64,000 nt of DNA from Lachnospiraceae bacterium (GTDB lineage Bacteria; Bacillota; Clostridia; Lachnospirales; Lachnospiraceae), in contig JAUNGG010000009.1 of NCBI GenBank assembly GCA_030524635.1, forward strand, positions 1 through 64,000. The letters run 5' to 3'. The position numbers and the translations under genes are program-made. The stretch's first letter is position 1, and each line of letters opens with the position of its first letter. Positions 1 to 7,009 of the stretch are shown here, one piece after another. Below the pieces are notes generated by a model that saw nothing but the letters and a program-made list of their open reading frames with translations, was not told the origin of the DNA and made no database searches.

Positions 1-486
1 TACACGTGGAGTTGCTGCTGCAACTGCTTTGGAACTACTTGCAGATGCGGCTGCAGCGACTGCGGAACCACCTTTGGAACTACCTGCGGCTGCAGCGACT
101 GCGGAACTACCTTTGGAACCACTGGAACTACCTGCGGCTGCAATGACTGCGAAACTGTCTTTGGAACCACTCGGAACACCTGCGGCTGTGCTGCCAACGG
201 CAGTACGTTCCGCAGCGAGATGAATCAGAGCTTCCGTTCTGGTTTTGAAACCGGCTTCCGTGATGGCTTCCAGGATGGAAGAAACCATGAAGAGGAAAGA
301 GACCGGGATCGTGATGATCATGGCCGCTGCGGCTGCAGTTCCGGTCGTTCTGGCGAAGGCCGCTGCGGGGGCAATTCCGGCCGCTCCGGCGAAGGCCGGG
401 GTGGTTGCGATTCCGGTCGCTCCAGCGAAGGCCGCTGTGGCTGTGATTTCCAGCGTTCCTGTGATAGCGGGTGTGACTGCAGATAA
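1..486 (+). CDS. Cys/Gly-rich repeat protein, 5' end outside the window
   Basis: An open frame enters at base 1 and stops at 484-486, giving at least 161 residues. The visible part has three zones. Residues about 10-63 are Cys-rich units that begin FGTT and contain CGCSDC. Residues about 71-95 are polar and carry GF-x-GF-type repeats (FRSGFETGFRDGFQDG). Residues 108-155 are four 12-residue units of the form GRCGCxSGRSGE. Cysteine, glycine, threonine and arginine dominate and there is no hydrophobic segment. I do not recognise the family. Low-complexity Cys/Gly repeat proteins in spore formers are often coat or exosporium components, but that is only a guess here. Two other frames are also open across the repeats, as expected for GC-rich repeats. 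The frame chosen is the one that is open from the window edge and keeps both protein repeats in register. Confidence 0.6.
   Translation, partial: YTWSCCCNCFGTTCRCGCSDCGTTFGTTCGCSDCGTTFGTTGTTCGCNDCETVFGTTRNTCGCAANGSTFRSEMNQSFRSGFETGFRDGFQDGRNHEEERDRDRDDHGRCGCSSGRSGEGRCGGNSGRSGEGRGGCDSGRSSEGRCGCDFQRSCDSGCDCR
28..192 (+). repeat. FGTT...CGCSDC coding repeats (13-16 residues)
   Basis: Four imperfect units begin with codons for FGTT, at bases 28, 73, 112 and 160. Each carries a CGC-x-DC or CGC core. Unit length varies between 13 and 16 residues, which suggests expansion by slippage or unequal recombination. Confidence 0.6.
322..465 (+). repeat. Four tandem 36-bp units (12 residues each)
   Basis: Units at 322-357, 358-393, 394-429 and 430-465 encode GRCGCSSGRSGE, GRCGGNSGRSGE, GRGGCDSGRSSE and the diverged GRCGCDFQRSCD. 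All stay in the frame of the Cys/Gly-rich protein, which supports that frame as the coding one. Confidence 0.75.
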
Positions 487-608
487 TAGATCACAGCTGA
501 TAGATAACAGATAGAAAATAACAAATAACAGGGGAATGATCTGGCCTAAAAGGAAAGACATGACAGATGACAGCAGCTTATATAGAATAAGCTGACAGGA
601 CCAAGCAG

Positions 609-647
609 AAGGCACTGCAGAGCTTTGACTGAGTTCTGCGGTGCCTT
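609..647 (+). terminator. Hairpin after the repeat protein gene
   Basis: The arms AAGGCACTGCAGA and TTCTGCGGTGCCTT pair over about 13 bp with G-T wobbles and an 11-12 nt loop. The following bases (CCCGTT) are only weakly T-rich, so it may be an inefficient terminator. The 487-608 stretch before it holds only short degenerate repeats of GATAACAGATA type. Confidence 0.4.
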
Positions 648-687
648 CCCGTTACATAGTTCAGTCGTTTGTGGAATGGTGATTGAT

Positions 688-864
688 ATGGAATTAGCAG
701 AAAAGATAAGAAAGATCAGGGAACAGACGAGATTATCCAGAAAAGATTTTTCAATACATGTTGGAATTCCTCTGAGAACGATAGAGGATTGGGAGGCAGG
801 GCGCAGGAGACCGCCGGAATATGTGCTACGATTGATTGAGTATCAGTTAAAGTATGAAAAATAG
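688..864 (+). CDS. Small helix-turn-helix (XRE-like) DNA-binding protein
   Basis: The 58-residue product is almost entirely one helix-turn-helix domain. It opens MELAEKIRKIREQTRLSRKD, followed by a recognition-helix region (IPLRTIEDWEAGRRRPP) typical of Cro/CI-like and XRE folds. Such proteins bind DNA, but nothing shows the target. I chose the ATG at 688 because the domain begins there. An in-frame ATG at 676 and a TTG at 625 lie upstream, the latter inside the hairpin described above. The ribosome binding site is weak (GGTGAT). It stands alone between a repeat protein and two small Cys-containing proteins, so it could be their regulator or the remnant of a larger element. Confidence 0.75.
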   Translation: MELAEKIRKIREQTRLSRKDFSIHVGIPLRTIEDWEAGRRRPPEYVLRLIEYQLKYEK

Positions 865-940
865 TAGATGATTGCTGTAAGGATGTTTGTAATAATGGAA
901 AGAAGAAAGTGAGATTTATTGAGATTTGCGGAGGTGTTTT

Positions 941-1315
941 ATGAAACGGGAATTAGGAATTGCAAGATGTGGACTTGCCTGCTGTTTGTGTTCTGAGAAT
1001 ACAAACTGTCACGGATGTAATTCGGGGGAATGTCCCGACAAAGACTGGTGTGAAAACAGGAAATGCTCAATAGAAAAATGCTACGGTCATTGTTATGATT
1101 GTATGGAAGATTGCAGAAACGGTTTGCTGTCCAAAATAAAACCATATGGATTTACTTTATTTGTTAAAAGATATGGGGAGCAAATGCTGTTAGAGTGTTT
1201 AGAACGTAACGAGAAAAATGGTATTATATATCATCGTGAAGGTATCGTTGGCGATTATGATGAATTTGATGATGTTGAAAAACTGATCATGTTTATTAAA
1301 GACGGTAAGCGATAA
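941..1315 (+). CDS. DUF3795-type cysteine-rich protein
   Basis: A 124-residue protein. The N-terminal half is packed with cysteines in pairs (CGLACCLCSENTNCHGC, then CPDKDWCENRKC and CYGHCYDC), as in the DUF3795 family, and the C-terminal half is a predicted alpha/beta segment without cysteines. The spacing suggests bound zinc or an Fe-S cluster; the family function is not established. The start at 941 has a GGAGGTG site 5 nt upstream. An in-frame start at 926 lacks one. It lies 40 bp before another small Cys-containing protein, and the two may be co-transcribed. Confidence 0.75.
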   Translation: MKRELGIARCGLACCLCSENTNCHGCNSGECPDKDWCENRKCSIEKCYGHCYDCMEDCRNGLLSKIKPYGFTLFVKRYGEQMLLECLERNEKNGIIYHREGIVGDYDEFDDVEKLIMFIKDGKR

Positions 1316-1355
1316 CTTCCAGCTTTTGGAAATCAAAAATCTCTGGAGGGCGATT

Positions 1356-1709
1356 ATGAAGAAGTGGTATGATGAGGAATATGAATTTGAAATTGAAGTT
1401 ACCGGTTTTTTAAGAGGCGATCATACAGAACGATATTGCCGTAATGGGGAAGAAATCGGAGATAAATACACATGTACTTATGGCTGTCCTGTTAATAAAG
1501 ACGGATATGGAATCTGCTCCAAAGCAATGATGATGTTGTATCCGTTAATGGAAGCCATCAGAAGCGGGGGCGATTTGGAAAATCTGGGCGGTGATGGGAA
1601 ATACAGCAAAACAATTGTCTGTCCGGATGGCTGCGTGATGTTCCGGCTGACAGCGAAACCGCTTGGAAATGAGAACTTTCATAAGGGCGGCTTTTGGAAA
1701 GAACCTTGA
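1356..1709 (+). CDS. TIGR04076-family small protein
   Basis: A 117-residue protein beginning MKKWYDEEYEFEIEVTG. It has the two-part pattern of the TIGR04076 family: a middle CTYGCP...GICSKAMMMLYPLMEAIRSGGD block and a C-terminal VCPDGCVMFRLTA strand pair. Family members are small proteins of unknown function, often near redox or transport genes. The ATG at 1356 follows GGAGGG by 5 nt. The longer frame from 1326 has no site of this kind. Five cysteines in CxxxC and CxxxxxC-like groupings suggest metal or disulfide chemistry, which is inference. Confidence 0.7.
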   Translation: MKKWYDEEYEFEIEVTGFLRGDHTERYCRNGEEIGDKYTCTYGCPVNKDGYGICSKAMMMLYPLMEAIRSGGDLENLGGDGKYSKTIVCPDGCVMFRLTAKPLGNENFHKGGFWKEP

Positions 1710-1841
1710 TTTTCTGTCTATAGAGTGGATTCACGGAAATTAGGAAAGCGGGAACGTATGGACTTAGAATGCCGTATTTATGCGGCTTCTGGCATTTCGC
1801 AAACGCCTATTACTTAAAAAGACGAAAAGGAGACAATACAC

Positions 1842-2681
1842 ATGTTAAAAATAGGATGCCACTTATCTTCATCAAAAGGATATGAGGCAATGGGGAAAAC
1901 CGCGGTTTCCATCAAGGCAGATACCTTCCAGTTTTTTACTAGGAATCCCAGAGGAACACGGGCCAAGGCCATCAAGGAGGAGGATGTAAAGAAATTTTTG
2001 GAGCTGGCAGACGAAGAAGGGATCACTCCGATTTTGGCTCATGCGCCATATATTTTAAATGCCTGCTCAAAGGATGAGGGCCTCAGAGACCTTGCCAGAG
2101 ATACCATGGCGGATGATCTGCTCCGCATGGAGTATACTCCAGGAAACATGTATAATTTCCACCCCGGCTGTCATGTAGGACAGGGCGTGGAGGCTGGCAT
2201 CGCCTACATTGCTGATATGATGAATCAAATCCTGAAGCCGGAGCAGCATACGGTGATGCTGCTGGAAACCATGGCCGGAAAGGGAAGTGAGATCGGCGGA
2301 CGGTTTGAGGAGCTGCGGGAGATCATTGACCGGGTGGAGCTGAAGGATCATGTAGGCGTCTGCCTGGATACCTGCCATATCTGGGATGGAGGCTATGATA
2401 TTGCAGGGCATCTGGACCAGGTGGTGGCAGAGTTTGACCGGGTGATCGGGCTGGAGAAGCTGAAGGCGATCCATCTGAATGACAGCATGAATCCCTTGGG
2501 GGCAAGGAAGGACCGGCACGCGAAGATCGGAGAGGGCCATATCGGATATGAGGCTCTGGCACGGGTTGTGCGGCATCCGAAGCTTCGAAGCCTGCCCTTT
2601 TATCTGGAAACTCCCAATGAGCTGGATGGGTATGCAAGAGAGATTGAAATGATGCGGGAGGCCTGGGAGAAACAAGATTGA
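1842..2681 (+). CDS. nfo: Endonuclease IV (AP endonuclease)
   Basis: A 279-residue enzyme of the xylose-isomerase-like TIM-barrel AP2Ec family, which cuts the backbone 5' of abasic sites in base-excision repair. The expected trinuclear-zinc ligand motifs appear in order: LAHAPY (His), YNFHPG (His), LLETMAGKG (Glu), [12 protein letters not shown] (Asp and His), IHLNDS (His), [12 protein letters not shown] (His and Glu-Gly-His) and FYLETP (Glu). Length is normal. The start follows AAAAGGAG. It appears monocistronic: a weak AATGCC/GGCATT hairpin lies upstream at about 1768-1799 and a separate promoter follows at 2706. Confidence 0.97.
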   Translation: MLKIGCHLSSSKGYEAMGKTAVSIKADTFQFFTRNPRGTRAKAIKEEDVKKFLELADEEGITPILAHAPYILNACSKDEGLRDLARDTMADDLLRMEYTPGNMYNFHPGCHVGQGVEAGIAYIADMMNQILKPEQHTVMLLETMAGKGSEIGGRFEELREIIDRVELKDHVGVCLDTCHIWDGGYDIAGHLDQVVAEFDRVIGLEKLKAIHLNDSMNPLGARKDRHAKIGEGHIGYEALARVVRHPKLRSLPFYLETPNELDGYAREIEMMREAWEKQD

Positions 2682-2705
2682 AGCAAATTTGATGGGAAAA
2701 ATTGG

Positions 2706-2734
2706 TGTACAAATCAGACGGAAAACAGTATAAT
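2706..2734 (+). promoter_or_regulatory. Promoter of the zinc-ribbon/SPFH/TPM cluster
   Basis: TGTACA at 2706-2711, a 17-bp spacer, then TATAAT at 2729-2734. It lies 20 bp before the first gene of the four-gene membrane cluster. Confidence 0.6.
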
Positions 2735-2754
2735 GAAATCAATGGAGGAGAGGA

Positions 2755-3534
2755 ATGGGGCAGGGAACAGGGACTATTGTTAGTTTGCTTGCGGCCCTTC
2801 TGATCGGAGGGGCGGCACTGGTTCTTTGGATCAGGAGAAAGGTGCGGCAGGTCTCCAGAGCAGCCTTTGGCACGGATTCCATTGCAGAGGGAATTCGCAG
2901 GCAGGAGGAGCGTCTGGCGCTGGCGCCCAAGTCGGTGTCTGGAATGACCGGGATTTATCTGCCGCAGCTTCAGAGAGATTTTCCGGAAGTTTCCCTGGAG
3001 GAACTTGTGCAGAAATCAGAGAATCTGCTGAAGGGAATGCTGGCTGCGGTGGAATTGCAGGATCTGAGTCTGCTTCCCAATGCTTCGGAGGATCTGTACA
3101 GCCAGGTCAGGCTTCGGATCGAGGATGATAAGCGGCAGGGGATTCGGGAGTATTTTCACAGGATGAGGATTCACCGGACAGAGATATCTCGGTACCAGAA
3201 GCAGGAGGGATGCTGTGTCCTTACCCTTCAGTCTGCTGTGGAGTATGAATATGGGACGGAAACCGCCTTAAGCGATATTCCGGCGAAGAGAAGCATTCAG
3301 CAGCAGAAGAATGGGCAGAGAAGACTGATGACACAGACACGGTATGAGATGGATTGGATGTACGTTCAGGATGCTTCTCTGGTGCAGATGAAAGGCAATG
3401 CGGCAGCGGTGACCTGCCCCCAGTGCGGTGCGCCGGTTACAAAGCTTGGAAGTAAATATTGTGAATATTGCGGTTCGGCAGTAGAACCGGTGAATATACG
3501 GGTCTGGTCTTTAAACCGGATCCGAGAGTGCTGA
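2755..3534 (+). CDS. Membrane-anchored protein with C-terminal zinc ribbon (Tim44-like middle?)
   Basis: A 259-residue protein with an N-terminal membrane helix (residues about 7-27) followed by basic residues. A middle region (residues about 75-220) looks like a Tim44/NTF2-type alpha+beta domain. The C-terminal zinc ribbon reads CPQCGAPV...KYCEYCGSAV. The Tim44 comparison rests on layout and secondary-structure feel and is tentative. It is the first gene after a clear promoter, has a GGAGGAGAGG site, and is followed closely by an SPFH gene, a zinc-ribbon membrane protein and a TPM protein in the same direction. The shared zinc ribbons suggest one membrane assembly. Confidence 0.65.
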   Translation: MGQGTGTIVSLLAALLIGGAALVLWIRRKVRQVSRAAFGTDSIAEGIRRQEERLALAPKSVSGMTGIYLPQLQRDFPEVSLEELVQKSENLLKGMLAAVELQDLSLLPNASEDLYSQVRLRIEDDKRQGIREYFHRMRIHRTEISRYQKQEGCCVLTLQSAVEYEYGTETALSDIPAKRSIQQQKNGQRRLMTQTRYEMDWMYVQDASLVQMKGNAAAVTCPQCGAPVTKLGSKYCEYCGSAVEPVNIRVWSLNRIREC

Positions 3535-3608
3535 GAAATCAGGAAGGCGGATTTGAGAGGTTCGCCTGACGGAGCCAGAGTTAGAAATCATTGAAGGAGG
3601 AGTCAGAT

Positions 3609-4883
3609 ATGGGAATTTTAAAAGCAGCAATGAATGCCATCGGCGGGTCCCTGGCGGACCAGTGGCTGGAAGTGATCGAGCCGGGAGATATGGGAGATCA
3701 GACCGTATTTGCAGCTGGTGTGAAAACCAGGCGGGGTGCCAATGTGAAGGGCACGGAAAACACGGTTTCCAATGGTTCTGTGATCCATGTGTATCCAAAT
3801 CAGTTTATGATGCTGGTAGACGGAGGAAGAGTGGTGGATTATACTGCAGAAGAGGGGTATTATACCGTTAATAATTCTTCCCTGCCGTCTTTGTTTAACG
3901 GCCAGTTTGGTGATTCGTTAAAGGAATCATTTAACCGGATCCGATATGGCGGGATAACACCTACAGCCCAGAAGGTATTTTACATAAACTTACAGGAAAT
4001 CAAGGGCATTAAGTTCGGAACCCGGAATCCGATCAATTATTTCGACAATTTTTACAATGCTGAGCTGTTTTTACGGGCTCATGGAACCTACTCCATTAAG
4101 ATCACAGATCCTCTGCTGTTTTATGCGGAGGTGATTCCGAAAAATGCAGATCATGTGGAGATCAGCTCCATTAATGAGCAGTATCTGGCTGAGTTTCTGG
4201 AGGCGCTGCAAAGCTCCATCAACCAGATGTCGGCGGATGGCATCCGAATCTCCTATGTTTCCTCCAAGGGCAGAGAACTTGGAAAATATATGGCAGATAC
4301 GCTGGATGAGGACTGGCGGAAGCTTCGAGGCATGGAAGTCCAGTCGGTGGGCGTTGCCAGCATTTCCTATGATGAGGAATCCCAGCGTCTGATCAATCTC
4401 CGCAACCAGGGCGCTATGCTCAGTGATCCTACGATCCGGGAAGGCTATGTGCAGGGAGCTATCGCAGAAGGCCTTAAAAATGCCGGATCCAATGCCAATG
4501 GAGCCATGGCCGGATTTATGGGGATGGGAATGGGAATGCAGACCGGAGGCGGCTTTATGGGAGCAGCGTCCGCGTCAAACCTGCAGCAGATGCAGATGAA
4601 TCAGGGAAATTCTCAGACAGCAGGCTTTGCGCCGGAGAATGGGGCGGGAGGCATGGGCCGGCCGTCTGGAGGCACCCCGGTATCCGGCCAGACTTATGGA
4701 GCGGCTCCGGCTTCTGCCGCTCCGGTATCCGGCCTTGCATGGACCTGCAGCTGCGGCAATGTAAATACCGGTAAATTCTGCAGCGAGTGCGGCAGCCCCA
4801 GACCTGCAGCCCAGTGGACCTGCAGCTGCGGCAATGTAAATAAAGGCAAATTCTGCAGTGAATGCGGCAGACCCAGGCCATGA
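3609..4883 (+). CDS. SPFH-domain protein with two C-terminal zinc ribbons (YdjI-like)
   Basis: A 424-residue protein. Residues about 1-290 resemble the YdjI/"virion core protein" branch of SPFH (stomatin/flotillin-like) proteins: MGILKAAMNAIGGSLADQWL, the VYPNQFMMLVDGGRVVD strand and the YFDNFYNAELFLRAHGTYS block. A Gly/Met/Ala/Gln-rich linker follows. The end carries two nearly identical ribbons, WTCSCGNVNTGKFCSECG and WTCSCGNVNKGKFCSECG, separated by a few residues. In Bacillus subtilis YdjI works with YdjG and YdjH to hold PspA at the membrane; here no PspA homologue is adjacent. The ATG at 3609 follows GGAGG by 8 nt. The ribbon repeat is also visible in the DNA and may be a recent duplication. 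Confidence 0.85.
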   Translation: MGILKAAMNAIGGSLADQWLEVIEPGDMGDQTVFAAGVKTRRGANVKGTENTVSNGSVIHVYPNQFMMLVDGGRVVDYTAEEGYYTVNNSSLPSLFNGQFGDSLKESFNRIRYGGITPTAQKVFYINLQEIKGIKFGTRNPINYFDNFYNAELFLRAHGTYSIKITDPLLFYAEVIPKNADHVEISSINEQYLAEFLEALQSSINQMSADGIRISYVSSKGRELGKYMADTLDEDWRKLRGMEVQSVGVASISYDEESQRLINLRNQGAMLSDPTIREGYVQGAIAEGLKNAGSNANGAMAGFMGMGMGMQTGGGFMGAASASNLQQMQMNQGNSQTAGFAPENGAGGMGRPSGGTPVSGQTYGAAPASAAPVSGLAWTCSCGNVNTGKFCSECGSPRPAAQWTCSCGNVNKGKFCSECGRPRP

Positions 4884-4974
4884 TGCGCCGGAAGGATAAG
4901 GGGCGGATAACAGCTGGCTGGTGTTCCTGGCGGCGGCCTGCGGTCAAAAACATCAGCAGAAAGGAATATAGCGT

Positions 4975-6060
4975 ATGGCTACGATCACATGGAAATGCCC
5001 CAACTGCGGCGGAGGGCTGATCTTTGATCCCAAAACGCAGAACTATAAATGTGAATATTGTCTGTCCAATTTTACATTGGAGGAGTTAGAGCAGACGGAG
5101 GAAGGAAAGAGAGCAGAGCAGGGAAATCAGGAACGTGAGGAGCAGCGGCAGAAGGGACGGAGTCTGGAAGAACAGAGGACAGAAGGGGAAGCCCTGGTCT
5201 ATACCTGTCCAAGCTGCGGCGCACAGATCGTGACAGATGAAACCACAGCGGCCACCTTCTGCTATTACTGCCATAATCCGGTGGTTTTGGAGGGACGGCT
5301 GGATGGCAGCTACCGGCCGGATTATGTGGTGCCTTTTGCCATTGACCGGAAGCAGGCAGAGGAGATCTTTGGCCAGTGGATCGGCCGGAAGCGGTATGTG
5401 CCCTCTGATTTTTATTCGAAGAAGCAGATCGAATCCATGACAGGGGTATATTTTCCTTACTGGCTTTACAGCTGCCGGGTAGAGGGTGAGCTGGATGCAG
5501 AGGGGACGAAGCTGCGCATGTGGGACGCAGGCAATCTGCGCTATACGGAGCGGAAGATCTACCATGTCAGCCGCCAGGGACAGATGCCGGTGAATCATGT
5601 ATCCAGAAATGCCTTGAAAAAGGCAAATTCCAGGCTTTCAGAAGGGGTTCTTCCCTTTCAGATGGAGGGCCTGAAGCCCTTCCAGATGGGCTATCTGGCC
5701 GGCTTTCAGGCAGAAAAGCGGGATATGGAACGACAGGAGCTTACTGCGGAGGTGGAGCAGGAGGTTCGGGAGTTTGCCCTGTCCAGCCTGCAAAGCAGCG
5801 CAGATGGCTATTCCAGTCTGAATGTACAGAAGCAGAGAGCAGAGATCCAGGATGCCCAGTGGCATTACGGCCTTTTTCCGGTATGGACCCTGACCTACAA
5901 AGGGCCAAAAGATGGGAAGATCTATTATTTTGCCTTAAATGGGCAGACCGGTAAGGTGTGCGGAGAGGTTCCGGTGGACAGAAGAAAGCTGAGTGTTTTG
6001 TTTCTTTCAGTGTTTCTGCCGCTTTTAACGCTGCTCCTGGTTTTGGGCTATTTTATATGA
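4975..6060 (+). CDS. TFIIB-type zinc-ribbon protein with C-terminal membrane helix (YdjG-like)
   Basis: A 361-residue protein with a zinc ribbon at the N-terminus (WKCPNCGGGLIFDP...YKCEYCLSNF), a charged Glu/Gln/Arg-rich coiled stretch (residues about 40-70), and a second ribbon (YTCPSCGAQIVTDE...CYYCHNPVV, about residues 76-105). A large soluble domain follows (VPFAIDRKQAEEIFGQW, TGVYFPYWLYSC). One membrane helix closes the protein (LSVLFLSVFLPLLTLLLVL). This is the layout of B. subtilis YdjG. It sits between the SPFH gene (91 bp upstream) and the TPM gene (32 bp downstream), in one probable operon. Confidence 0.8.
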   Translation: MATITWKCPNCGGGLIFDPKTQNYKCEYCLSNFTLEELEQTEEGKRAEQGNQEREEQRQKGRSLEEQRTEGEALVYTCPSCGAQIVTDETTAATFCYYCHNPVVLEGRLDGSYRPDYVVPFAIDRKQAEEIFGQWIGRKRYVPSDFYSKKQIESMTGVYFPYWLYSCRVEGELDAEGTKLRMWDAGNLRYTERKIYHVSRQGQMPVNHVSRNALKKANSRLSEGVLPFQMEGLKPFQMGYLAGFQAEKRDMERQELTAEVEQEVREFALSSLQSSADGYSSLNVQKQRAEIQDAQWHYGLFPVWTLTYKGPKDGKIYYFALNGQTGKVCGEVPVDRRKLSVLFLSVFLPLLTLLLVLGYFI

Positions 6061-6092
6061 GGCAGTCTGTGAAGCAGCATATGAGGTAATGT

Positions 6093-6962
6093 ATGAAACA
6101 ATTTGTTAAGCAGGTTATGAAAGTGCTGGCTTTTGTGTGCATGCTGTGGTTTCCTTGCTCCGGGACGGTATTCGCCGGTGAATTAAAAGATGGCAGCCAG
6201 CGGGTATTTGATTATGCCGGGCTGTTTGAGGAAGAGGAAGCTGCCAGGCTGGAGGAAAAGACGGCACAATTCCGTGAAACGATGAAGGTGGAAGCCATCG
6301 TTCTGACCGTTGAGGATGCCAATGGGCAGAGTGCTCCGTACACGGCGGATCAGTTTTATTTTGATCATGGATTTTCTGAGTCCTTCCACGAAAACGGCAT
6401 TGTAGTGCTGATCGATATGGACAACCGGGAGCTTTACCTGGGAACCTATGGCTCCATGATCCGGATCCTGACCGATGAGCGGATCGAGGATATTTTGGAT
6501 GATATGTACGATGCAGCATCCCAGGGCGATTACGGAGATGCTGCTATGGCTGGTCTGGATGGAGCCCAGTACTATTTTAAAAAAGGCATTGCGTCCAATC
6601 AGTATAATTATGATGTGGAAACCGGAGAGATCAGCGTACACCGCTCCATCCGGTGGTATGAGGCATTATTTGCTCTTATAGTCAGCACAGGGGCGGCGGC
6701 GGGAGTTTGCCTGAGCGTGGTGCGCCAGTACGGGATGAAGGAAAATACCGATGTTAATAATCGGCTTGCCTATCGGGCCGACTGCCGTTTCCAGTTCCAG
6801 AATCCATCGGATCAGCTGCTCCACACTGCCGTTTCCCACATGGTCATCCCCAGACAGCCGCCAAGAGGCGGAGGCGGGGGATTTGGAGGCGGATCCTCCG
6901 GCAGAAGCTCTACCCACAGCTACGGCGGCCACCGGGCTGGGGGAGGCGGGCGGAAGTTTTAA
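6093..6962 (+). CDS. TPM-domain exported membrane protein
   Basis: A 289-residue protein. A signal peptide (residues about 1-29, cleavage near VFAG) leads into a TPM domain of residues about 38-165, with the markers VFDYAGLFEEEEAARLEE, the conserved ENGIVVLIDMDNRELYL strand and YGDAAMAGLDG. A membrane helix follows at about 188-210. The tail is Gly/Ser/His-rich (RGGGGGFGGGSSGRSS), as in most TPM proteins. TPM domains occur in photosystem repair factors and in stress-linked bacterial membrane proteins; here the partner SPFH and zinc-ribbon genes point to an envelope complex. It ends only 47 bp from the convergent FeoB-like gene, with no strong terminator between. Confidence 0.85.
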   Translation: MKQFVKQVMKVLAFVCMLWFPCSGTVFAGELKDGSQRVFDYAGLFEEEEAARLEEKTAQFRETMKVEAIVLTVEDANGQSAPYTADQFYFDHGFSESFHENGIVVLIDMDNRELYLGTYGSMIRILTDERIEDILDDMYDAASQGDYGDAAMAGLDGAQYYFKKGIASNQYNYDVETGEISVHRSIRWYEALFALIVSTGAAAGVCLSVVRQYGMKENTDVNNRLAYRADCRFQFQNPSDQLLHTAVSHMVIPRQPPRGGGGGFGGGSSGRSSTHSYGGHRAGGGGRKF

Positions 6963-7009
6963 TCCATCGAGAATGATCGCTGTCATACAGGAGCAAAATG
7001 GGCGGTCTT

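Noticed and set aside
245-514. An Ala/Val-rich hydrophobic frame over the Cys/Gly repeats
   Set aside because: Alternate-frame reading of the 36-bp repeats; it does not extend to the window edge and lacks a ribosome binding site.
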